A stretch of 64,000 nt of DNA from Sipunculus nudus (Eukaryota; Annelida; Sipuncula; Golfingiida; Sipunculidae). The notes under the pieces are model-generated. The model saw only the letters and a program-made list of their open reading frames with translations. It ran no database searches and had not been told where the DNA came from. A program made the position numbers and the translations under genes. The stretch spans positions 53,287,070-53,351,069 of the forward strand of contig CM049320.1 of the NCBI GenBank assembly GCA_026874595.1, read 5' to 3'. Positions 26,801 through 38,827 of this stretch are shown here, one piece after another (position 1 is the first letter of the stretch; every line of letters starts with the position of its first letter).

Positions 26801-29800
26801 TTTTGAGCAAGCAGACAGTCATACAAGGCACAACATGTAACTGTTATAGACCGGGGTCCTTCCAATGTAACATCCATTAGCAATATATTGCTTCCAATAA
26901 AAGTCCTTTGCACGTATCCTTAGACTCTTGAAAGTCGGTGACTGCAACCTATATTTTGTGACATATAGGAAAAAATCTTGAGTTTAGCACAGCGCTAGAC
27001 AGATGGGCACAAATCATAACAATTGCACCTAAAACTTGATATATATGAATTCAGGGAAATCCTGGGCAACTTACTTGCCACACATGATAGTTAGCTGCGA
27101 GCAGACAACCTAATTTTGAGCACCCAAAAAGTCATTTCTACATGTTTGTCAATTTTTTTTATGTTTAAAAATAGCGTTTTGATAAAACACCCATAAACCC
27201 ATTACTGGATAGGTGGCTTTAACATTTCTTCTACTGCAGTGTTTTGGAACTAAACCATTGTCTTCTTTGTCATCCCCCGCTTCCGCGGAACGGGGGACAT
27301 TGTTTTTGTTTTGTCTGTCTGTTCCTCTGTCAGTCTTTCCCTCTGTCTGTCTGTTCGTCCGTCTGTCAGGTTTGTTTCCGTGCGATAACTTTCCTAAATT
27401 TTATCCGATTTCATTCAAATTTGGGTCAGTGATTGCTCTCATGCGTACCTTGGTTGGGGTTGGTTTTTGGAGTGTCTGTCTGAAAAAAAAATAATTTTAT
27501 CCAGCTCAAAAACAATATTATCAAATGTTGGTCCAATTTCTCAATGTGTTTTAGTTTTTAGCTCGGCTGACCGTAAGTCATCTGAGCTTTAGCGATCACT
27601 CTTTGTCCGTCGTCCGTCCGGCCATCTGGCCGTCTGTCCGGTTACAGAGCACAAATCATAACCGCTGGACCTGGGATCTTCTAACATGACATCCAGGGAG
27701 GTCAATGAAAAGTCTCCTTGAAAACCTGGAATTAGGTCTATTTTACCAATATGGGGCTTCAAAGCATCCCCCCGCCAGAATAATGGAAAATTTGATACAA
27801 AAGCTCCAGTATCTGACCAACTAATGCATTGATTACCATGATTCTTTGCATGGATATTGGTCATGGAATGTTTCATCTGTTTCTGCAGACTGGTGGAGCC
27901 ATCTGTATTTTCTCGAATTTTACGAAATTTTTCCTCTATTTTTGAGACCTATTCAGATACGGTCATCTGTTAACAGGGCACAAATTGTAACGTTTAGACC
28001 TAGAATCATCTCTCTTGATATAAAGGGAGACCTATGAACATTCTCCTGGAAACCTAAAATTAGGTCTCTGTTACACATAAACTCTGAGCTATGTTGCTCC
28101 GAAGTACCCCCCAGAATAATGGAAAAGTTTATACAAAAGCTCCAGTATCTGAACAACTAATACATTGATCACCATGATTCTTTAAATAGATATTGATCTG
28201 TTTCTGTAGACTGGTGGCGCCATCTGTATTTTCTCGATTTTTTACGAATTTTTCCCCGCTATTTTTTTAGAACTCTTCAGATGCGGTCATTTGATAACAG
28301 GACACAAATCGTAAGGACTAGACCTAAAATCATCTCTCTTGACATGCAGGTAGGCCCATGAACAGTCTCCTTGGAAACCTGAAATTAGGTCTCTGTTACC
28401 CATAAACTCTGAGCTATGGGGTTCCGAAGATCCCCCCAGAATAATGGAAAAGATTTTACAAAAGCTCCAGTATCCGAAAAACTAATGCATTGATCACCAT
28501 GATTCTTTACAAAGATATTGATCGAGGAGAGTTTCATCAGTTTCTGCAGACTTGTGGCGCTACCTGTATTTTTTCGATTTTTTTTCTCGATTTTTGAGAC
28601 ACTTAAAGATGCGGTCATCTGTTAAACGGGCACAAATCGTAACGACCACACCTAAAATATTTTTTTTCTTGATATGCAGAGAGGTCCATGAAAAGTCCAT
28701 TTGGAAACCCAAAATTAGGTTCCTGTTACCTATATTCTTCGAGCTATACGGCTCCGAAGAACCCCCGAAGAATAATGAAAAAATTTGATACAAAAGCTCC
28801 AGTATATGGACAACTAATGCATTGATCACCATGATTCAATGCATGGGTATTGGTCATGGAATGTTTCATCAGTTTCTGCAGACAGGTGGCGCCATCTGTA
28901 TCTTTCTATTTTACGAGTTTTTCTCCTCTAATTTTTAAGCCTCTTCAGATGCGGTCATTTCTTAACAAGACACAAATTGTAACAGCAGCCTAGAATATTC
29001 TCTCTTGACATGCAGGGAAGCCGATGAAAAGTCTCCTTGGAAACCTGAAATTAGGTCTATGTTACCCATAAACTCTGAGCTGTCGGGCTCTGAAGTACCC
29101 TCCAGAATAATGGAAAATTTCATACAAAAGCTCCAGTATCCGAAAAACTAATGCATTGATCACCATGATTCTTTACAAAGATATTGATCGAGGAGAGTTT
29201 CATCAGTTTCTGCAGACTTGTGGCGCTACCTGTAATTTTTGATTTTTTTTCTCGATTTTTGAGACACTAAAAGATGCGGTCATCTGTTAAACGGGCACAA
29301 ATCGTAACGACCACACCTAAAATATTTTTTTTTATATGCAGAGAGGTCCATGAAAAGTCCATTTGGAAACCCAAAATTTGGTTCCTGTTACCCATATTCT
29401 TTGAGCTATACGGCTCCGAAGAACCCCCGAAGAATAATGAAAAAATTTGATACAAAAGCTCCAGTATATGGACAACTAATGCATTGATCACCATGATTCA
29501 ATGCATGGATATTGGTCATGGAATGTTTCATCAGTTTCTGCAGACAGGTGGCGCCATCTGTATCTTTCTATTTTACGAATATTCTCCTCTAATTTTTAAG
29601 CCTCTTCAGATGCGGTCATTTCTTAACAAGACACAAATTGTAACGGCAGCCTAGAATATTCTCTCTTGACATGCAGGGAAGCCGATGAAAAGTCTCCTTG
29701 GAAACCTGAAATTAGGTCTCTGTTACCCATAAACTCTGAGCAGTCGGGCTCTGAAGTACCCTCCAGAATAATGGAAAATTTCATACAAAAGCTCAAGTAT

Positions 29801-31617
29801 CTGAACAACTATTCCATTGATCCCAATGATTTTTTGCATGGATATTGATCATGGGATGTTTCATCAGTTTCTGCAGTCTGGTGGAGCCACCTGTATTTTT
29901 TCGATTGTTATGATTTTTTTCCCTTTTATTTCGAGACCTCTTAAGATGTGTTCATCTGTTAACAGGGTACAAATCCAAATCACTAGATCTAGAATCTTCT
30001 AAACTGACATCCTGGGAGATCCATGAAATATCTGCTTGCAAAACTGAAATTAGGTCTCTGTTACCCATATCCTCTGAGCAATGCCAGGTGAATGGGGATA
30101 CCACCCACAAAATTTGGCATTGATAAAATTCCTTTTGTGAACGTTTTCCTGGTCAGCTGAGCGTCATGACCCCTGGGACACTTGTTATGTTCGCCTGCAG
30201 AAGTCTCCACATGCCAAAGTGGATTTTGGTCATATTTCTCAATTTGCTTTAGTTTTTATGTTCGCCTGCAGATGTCATAAGGTGATATTTTAATACATAA
30301 AAAATACTATTAAAGAAAAATCATATTGGTTCCAATGTTCTCATTTGAAATTTATTTTTTGTTTTATGAAAAGTATATAAATTTGGTATAAATTAAACAA
30401 ATTAAAATCTTCATTTCTGAAATAGATCCTGTTGATATATTTATTGTATAATGACATATTAAAAATCTATTGTATTCAAATGTGAGAACTATTTCCCATA
30501 TTTATGTGTTACTTTCATCTGTTTCAAGACTTGTGAACATGGTGGTTACCCAAGGTGCTTATGGACGGAATGAATGGGTGAGACGGTTTTCCGTCGAGCA
30601 CAGCATGGACGGTGAGACGTTCACGCCAGGAGGGGTATGTGTATTTTCGTGTTAGTTCAATGTGAAATGATGTTTTCTGTTTCTCTCTAGGTTCAGTAAA
30701 ATCATGCCAAATACCATTTTGTTATGATACCTCCAACCCCATCTTTGAATGTAACAGTGAGGCTAAAGCCTCCATACACTAATTACCTCCTAATCATATT
30801 ATACCATAAAAGTACTTTTCAAAACCTAAACATATTATACAAGTTTATATCTTACGTTTCTTTGCACACTCACCTGCAACATTTTATACATAAAACGAGA
30901 TGTATCCCGCGGTTGCTGTTCTTGAATCTGTCTGTTGATAAATATTGTTACGAAGACAATAAATGAGGGGAAAATCCTGAGCCGATCCGGGAGTCGAACC
31001 CGGGTTGGTGGCGTACCAACCGCTTCGCTAGAAAAGCAAGCTTCATTAGCGAGACAGTTCGGTCCGCTTTTATGTCACCCCGTAACACTATATAAACTGA
31101 ATCATGCATCCCAAACAAAAGATTGTAACAATTATAATAGCTAATTGTAATGATTGACACTTATATGCATATATTATATGTTCATTTGTGCTGTGGCAAC
31201 TGTTTCGAGTATTGAAAATATTACAAGAATATTGAAAGTCCAGGCTGACTGAATATAAACATCTTGGATTGCAATCTCGACTACCAGACACACACACATA
31301 TAAACCTACGGCCACCTGCCCCCCCCCCCCCCCCCCACGCCAGTGAATCCTGGCTTCGCCTATATTACATGGGAATATTAATGCAAGTTTATATAAACTA
31401 AAGAGTTTTCATGCAGTAAAACCCAAGATTTTTCAAAGCTCTGAGCACAACCATGGGCACTACAAACTCCGCAGTGACCACAGCTAAACGACAATTTCCT
31501 GTGACAACAAATATTAAATCTCAACGCTACGTCTCGCATCTTTATCTGTCCGGTTGAAATTAAGACCGAAGACGAGGCAAGACCAGATATCCAGATATTT
31601 ATTTATTTAACAAAACA

Positions 31618-31686
<69 letters not shown>

Positions 31687-34600
31687 AAAGAGAGAGAGAG
31701 AGAACTCTATGAAATAACAAATCAGTTTATTCTAAATGCACATTGAGTTAATACGTGTGGTGCTATCTTTCCAGGAATATGTTGGTAATTCGGATAACGT
31801 CAACAGAGTTTCCAATGAGATAAAACCACCATTTGAGGCACGGATCGTTCGTCTGAAAGTGCTGGAGTTCTTCGGCAAAGTTTCAATGCGATTTGATCTG
31901 CTGGGATGCAATCCCTTAAGTAAGTTTATTGTGTGTATATATGATAAATATTTTCGTGTGTTCATTGTAATTAATGTATGTAATCATTTGTTTTAAGGTT
32001 AAAAAAACACAGTTACATGTTGCGAAACTATTCTTTTTGTATCAATAAATCTTATTTTGCATATTTTAAGAATAGGTTTTAAATAAAATGAGTCATATGT
32101 GATCCCTAACTTTGTAAGAATTAGTTGATGAGGTAAAACCATGATATGAAATAACTTTTACAAAACCATTTGCTAATTCCATGGATGTTTTTCCATCGAG
32201 ATATTTTTTTGTTTCAGTGAATGTGGGCATAAGTGAAGGTACGTTTTTGTTTTATTTTTTTTCCAAAATAAGTTATTTTTCTTTCTTGTTTTTTTTTTCT
32301 TCAAAATATATCGTATTCATTAATCAATAGCATAAATGACAGAAATCTAACATATCTCGAAAGATTCCTTTGTATTTATCTTCAGTGAAAATCTGCTTGA
32401 ATAATTGCACTTTCCATGTATAGCCAATTAAATAATATAATTAATTTACAAATGCATTTAATTCAAAGTTTTTATAATAATGATACCTTGTTTTACTTTT
32501 ACACTTTATGCATTCATGATGAGTAATAGGTTAAGCATTCGTTAAAATTCGATTTTGGTCTACTGATTTAAATAAGCTAGGCAAAAGTCGTACGTGTATA
32601 TTTTGTCAAGTGTTTGAATGTCAGTATTTTAAAATCTCTGTTTTGTTGATACATGGGTTGTTCTGTCTACATGTTGTTCACGTGATGTACATGCTTACTC
32701 TCTAGGTTTTTCAAGTCTCGGAGTGCCAGACATATGTGAGTGTATTATTTATTTTTTATTTTCGTATCTACCACCAAAGAGACGGTAACCTACAAAAACC
32801 TCGCGATAGCCATGTATAACACGCCTCGTAAAAACTTACATGATGCATAAAATTTCACTTCAGTACATGTTATACGCGTATATCAAATCAGGTCTGATGG
32901 TATGGTTAGCACAATGGGCATGACAGTATGCCACTTGTCCTACGTATCATGCTCGGATCACTGCGTACACTGATGCTTTATCAAGAAGCTGACGGGGGGT
33001 GGGGGGGGGGGGGGTTGCTCAGTGGGATCCAGCTGGTCTCAATTGTTGCAAGCTTGTTTTAAGAGTTTCGAGACAATTTTTGTGCGGGCCGGGCCCCCCT
33101 ATTCTGGACCACCTGGTAACCTTTGCGGTTTTATCATTAGTCTTCTTGGGTTCGAAAATCAAGGATGTCTTTTTATCTGTACCAGGTGTTTCTATGTTTC
33201 TAAAAGGTCTTTTGTTTTGGCCGGATAAGAGAAAGAGAGAGAGAGCTGTATAATATGTCAGCAGCATTTGAAAGTATTCAGATATTATTAATACCAAATT
33301 TACAGAACGTCGTTGGAGACAAAGAACCAAATGTTTTCCACCATACCCTGTTCTGATTGGAAACACCGCTGTAGCGATTTCATACTATCCCGAGGTGAGG
33401 TGGTGAGTTACGTATAATCCAAAGGCGTCGATTTGTTGCAAAAAGTGGAGGGGATGATAGGGCGTCTGAGCTGGGGAAAGAAACACGAGAGAGGGAGAGA
33501 GAGAGAGCGGGGGGGGGGGGGGGGATCTCCCTTTCACACGTTTTTCTATTATATATATTTTAAAACAAAACTTGGATAAAAAATTAATACATTTATAATA
33601 TATTAAATTGATGTGCCTGCATCAAACACAAACAACTTTATTAATTACAAAATATTGGACTGTAAAAAAAAATAGTATTAAAATTAGTATTAAACAGGTT
33701 TGCCCAAAAGAAATGTGTACACTTTACACAAATGAGTCCAAGGCAAAAAGTAATTACAAAAAAGTCACAATTACGGAATCATGGATTTACACCAAACTTT
33801 CTTACTCGAAGTTGCCGAAAATATTTCGACGGGTGTTTGATCTACAAACAAATTCCTTGGCCAGGGAGTGCATGTTTAGATCCTCAAGGACTGTGGGGTG
33901 TACGTGGCACAAGGCGACGGAGTTAAGACGCTGTTGACTCATAGTGCTGCGTAACCAAGTCTTCAGCCGTCGGAGTGCTGAAGAGCTCCGCTCACAGGAT
34001 GTGGATGTCACTGGACACACAAGCAAGACTTTCAGAAGGATCTCCACTTGCGAAAATAACGCACGCACCTCTGGATGCATACCCTGGAATGCAATCTTAG
34101 CTTCATGCAATGTTTTTGCATCTGTTTTTTGCCGGAACATGCTCAGCTGGACGGATAGTGATTCCTTCTTGAATTCAGGATACCTCTCGACCAGAGACAT
34201 CTGATCTGAGTAGATTTTGCCTTTGATCAAAATCTGTTCAAGCTGGTTGTATGTCTGCAGGCCTTGGTTTGAGCTGCCGAACCGTTCCTGTAGCTCTGTC
34301 ACCATGCGATCCAGGAAGAGGATGTACTGTTGTCTCAAGTGTAGCTCTGGGCTGTCATGGTGAAATTGACTGTCTGACCCGCCTGCTCGTTTAGGACATT
34401 TTCTCCTTCTAGGGAGGCACAAGGGATCCGGTTCGTATAGTTCCACTTTGGCAGATGCTTGGGAAAATATATCCTTGAAATTCTCTTCACTCCTCCAAGA
34501 CTGCAGCTGTGCTGTGCACACATTTGTTGCCTATATCAGTCCTTGAAGAAGAGCATTTAAGTGCCATTAACAAACAGAGCAGCAGCAGAATAATAATAAT

Positions 34601-37600
34601 AATAATGATAATAATAGTACTTATCAGTATTATGATTGTTATTAACATCTAAAAAGGAAACCCAATACACCCTTATCACTCAAAGGAGCTAGTTCTAAAA
34701 ATAACATATTTCCGTACTCCGAAATGGCTAAAAAATCGGTTGCATTCAGTTTTCAAATGGTCGTATCGCATTAAGCAAAATGAAAATAATAAAAATCTCG
34801 ATAATAAATGGGTATAATGCACATTGCATAACCCTGAGTGATCACATTATGCTTGCGTTATTGCAAATTCAACTTGGTTTTCTATTCTACTTTAAACTGA
34901 TTTACTTCAAAAATTGTGTGGGCATAATATTTTAAAAGAGCATCTTGCCTGAGATATTTGCTGACTAGGCTTGACAGGAACTGTTCAACTGCTCGAGTAT
35001 TGCAATTGGACATGCTGCCATCACCAATGCCAAGAGAGTAGATCCCTTCTCAAACATATCAACACACTTAATGCTGCCATTTCCTGCAGGCTCCCAAAAA
35101 CCGCCGGGTAGTTTTCAAGGACTGAAGTGATGGCCGGAAGCCGACACAACCATCTGGTTGGGCAAAGAGGTCTGATGCTCTTTCTGTTCGACGGAAGGTG
35201 ATCTGTATCACTGGACTCTGATGACCTAGATGCAATGTCTTGAAATATTGCCTGAAATTCAAGATGAAATTAATAAATAAGCGCATTTTTAACTGTTTTA
35301 CTAATGTTTGAATCTTTTATAACAGAGGGTTTATTTAAGACTCAAACTCTCAGATATATTAGGGGTTTTATGGAGGTAGTATAGTGATTAACTTTATAGC
35401 AGTCATTGCTTCAATTGCATGAGAAAATGTGGTATAAAGTTACAGATTATTGGTAATAAATCCTACCTTATACTTTGAAGACCGTTTGAAGAGTACCCCT
35501 AGCTCATGAACCCATTGGACAGCATCTCGGATCAATGTACATTCCGTCACAGAATGTTCAAGGGCGAGGTTCGCAAGATGTGAGGCACAATGGAAATGAA
35601 GGGCCAAGGGATGTTTGGCTTTGACTTTTGCTTGGCAGCCGTTATGCTTTCCTTTCATGTTAGCAGCACCATCGTACGTTTGTGCACGCAAATTGTCTGG
35701 GTTTAATTCAAGACGTGTCATCACGTCAAAAATCATCTTGGCAATGGTTTCACTACTTGTGTCAGGTAGGTAATAAAGGCCAACGAAATGTTCGTGAACC
35801 ATCATGTCAGAGTCAACATGACGGAAGGAAATCGACTCTTGCTCCAATCAGGAAACGTCCTGGGTTCCGTCTACTATGATGGCAAAAAAGCCACTTTGTC
35901 GAATGCTATTTGCCAGCTCCCTACATACACTGTGCCCGATCATGTTTATCATCTCCTCTTGTGAAGATGGTGATGTGAACTTGGTTGTTCTCGTTAAGTA
36001 GGAGCGCAGGCCACTGTCTTCGCTACCTATAAATTTCAGAAGCGGGTCAAAATTCCCATCACCTGGTATTTTCCCACGGAAAGACAAGCCCTGGCTTGAA
36101 AGACTTTGACGAGTGCTTTGCGTGAGGCCTCTTGGTTCCTGGCATGCTGAGTACTAATTTGGTTGGACACTGATGGCTTTGCATGGGCTTGTAGCTGGAG
36201 AATAGCAAACCGATGAGATTGCGAGCCTTGATGTCCATCGAACTTTTCTGTGCCTTTTTTCCAGTTATTAAACCCGTCCTTTATGAAGGCTGGCTCTTTG
36301 CACTTGCTAAGGTCTAACAACCCCATGGCGTCAGCTCGCCTGCAATAAAAACAAAGGAATTTTTTTGCTGTCATGTTGGTAATCAAGCCATGGAAATTGA
36401 CTGAACTACTTTCTCTGAAAGTAGACCCTTTGGGTCTTTGTTTCTTTAGGAGGAATGAGGGAGCAGTCTGAGGGATGGTTTGGTACATCTCCAAAGACAA
36501 GATCATGGCCTTCTACGGTAGAGCTTGTTGTCGGTATTACAGAGCATTCTGGTCTCTGCTGATTTCCCTCACACGGAATTTCATCGATGCACGAACTTGA
36601 AGAACTTTCCTTGTCACTAGTATCACCTTTGTCATCTCTGGATGATCTAGCGATATCTTCATTTGTCTTCTCATTGTTCTTTTCTTTGCTGGCGGTTGTA
36701 AAAAATTGTGTAATCTTGGAGTATTTCCTCCGCTTTTCCTCCATATTTGCCTTCTCGAACTGATGTAGGCGTACAACGTTGACAGTAATTGACAACTGAA
36801 TTAACTATTTTCAATCTTCAAAACGTTGGTTGGTACGGTGCTCTCGGTGAGCTACGGGCTTCTTCATTAACATATGCTTTGAGCATTTAACAGATTACAG
36901 GTTATACTGTAGAGGTATGAATTATCAATGCCTTAACAAATGTTTATGAATTCACCGTTTTCACTGCTGAATGCAAGGGTCTGGAAGTGTAGATAACGTC
37001 GTATACAATTGCAGAACAAAGCATGGGGACCAAAACTCAAGTGATTCATACAAGAAGTCCACTGTACGCCCGGCATAGAACTATTGTAGAGTAATCAGTG
37101 GAGAGGCGATATACTGCTGGTGTGATTGTATTAACAGGAAAAAATACAATGTGCTGTTTAGCAATAAAGTAAGAATTCTGACGGTAGATTTTAATATTGA
37201 ATCATGCCAAGTCTATATAATTTAGCGGAAACTGACATTTTACCGACAGTTGCAACTAACCACTCCGCAGTTAAGTTTAAATCAGTAAATCTTCTTACCG
37301 ATTCTCAGCGAGGTCCTTGTTTTGGCGTTTAAAGTGTTCGCTGTTAGCTGGCCGTGTTTATATTGATTCTTTAAGAAAGAGAACTAATAAATTGAGACAA
37401 GAATGGTACTAAGAAAATCAAGATGAGCACATAAGAAATTGATTGGAATATTTTAAATATAAATCTCGACAGTTTACCATAATAGAGTCTATAAAAAGGC
37501 GCATAAAGCGGGTGGGGGGGTGGGGGCGGACTTGGGGAGGACAAACAGCACATTGCTAGAGAATATATTATAAAGTATAGGGAATAAGAAAGGATACAGG

Positions 37601-37930
37601 TTCCGACATAAGTTTGCATACAGAAATAAAAACGAATTTAAAGGAGCACTTTGTGACTTTGATAAAGTGATTGATTCAATAATGATCGATACACCGCTCC
37701 TGGTGCAATTAGCATGAAAAAGGGGAAAGGAAAAATAAGTTTTCAGGATCAGAAAGGAAAAACAAAATGAAAGTAGTATATAAAAAAATTATGCGCCCTC
37801 AATAAGAAATATCTGGGTAGTGTTTTTATGATGTATTGTCGCTTTGCATATTTTTCTTTTCAAATCTTTTGTACATATTTACTTGTGTAACGAGAAGATA
37901 CTGGAGGATAAGTACACTTTTCACAAAATA

Positions 37931-38017
<87 letters not shown>

Positions 38018-38768
38018 TACTATGTTGAATCTTTAAAAGGTGCTAATGTCTAATGTCTATTTGAATTGTGAAATCTACATCGATTAAGTTGCGGTCTGGA
38101 CCTGGACGCGATGAGAACCCCATACGTACGTACATAAAATACTAATTCAAATTCGAATTGATAAACGTTGTTTATATGTAATAGCCTTCCAGCTGGACAA
38201 GTGAAGTTGGATTTTTCTTAATAGACTAGCGTTTAACGTAGAGCAAGTGGCATGTGGATGACATCAGTTGATATCTTTTGCTCCAGCATTGTCTAACGCT
38301 TTTGCTAATGCACACTTTTTTTCTTCAAAAATTTCTAAAAATGTGGGGGGGGGATGATTGTATAGGTCATCCCCCTCACCTCAAAAAGTGGGGGGGGGGA
38401 TATATACCCCCCATCCCCCCAGGATCGACGCCCATGGTATAATCTGAAATCTATCTCAACGAACTCGATTTCAAATAACCTGGGGTTGGGAGGGGTTGTA
38501 ACCTAAAATCGATTTAAGATCATCCTCTACAATTTCTATATTACTCCTTTAAATGCATGTTAGTTCATTTTTCTTTGTCTGTACTTACGAAAAATTCTGA
38601 AAATCCTTTCTGTTGTGTTTTATATATATTGGGTTGAATCTATATAAGTATATATCTGATATTTGCATATGATGTACCATACATTGTGGTGAAGTGCATT
38701 GTAATGAACCTATGTGTACCTTATGTTTACTTATATCAGATTTATCTTATATGTATGAGCCAAGATAA

Positions 38769-38827
<59 letters not shown>

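Larger units (their letters stand above)
31920..33419. other. Introns around the linker microexons
   Basis: Apart from the two microexons this holds a G run at 32995-33014 and a GA tract at 33231-33244. A candidate exon at 33306-33394 was rejected. Nothing else is recognised. Confidence 0.5.
33420..38436 (-). mobile_element. hAT DNA transposon with 8-bp target duplication, defective transposase
   Basis: The element is bounded by GTATAATC at 33412-33419 and again at 38437-38444, an exact 8-bp duplication typical of hAT. Its ends are CAAAGGCGTCGAT (left) and, reversed, CATGGGCGTCGAT (right), 11 of 13 matching. It contains a minus-strand transposase with TTF finger, DDE-type core and hATC dimerisation region, all interrupted. 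Size about 5.0 kb. It lies in intron 14, antisense to the host gene. G-rich subterminal tracts occur at both ends. Confidence 0.9.

Noticed and set aside
28560-28832. Conserved 90-codon minus-strand frame repeated at 29267-29494
   Set aside because: The similarity is due to the 663-bp duplication in the tandem array; other units do not keep the frame.
33306-33394. Possible exon (acceptor TTTACAG, donor GTGAGG, open frame with R-R-W-R-Q)
   Set aside because: Joining it to exon 14 creates TAA at the split codon, and its end is phase 0 whereas the Link exon needs phase 1. Exon 14 joins 39976 directly in frame.
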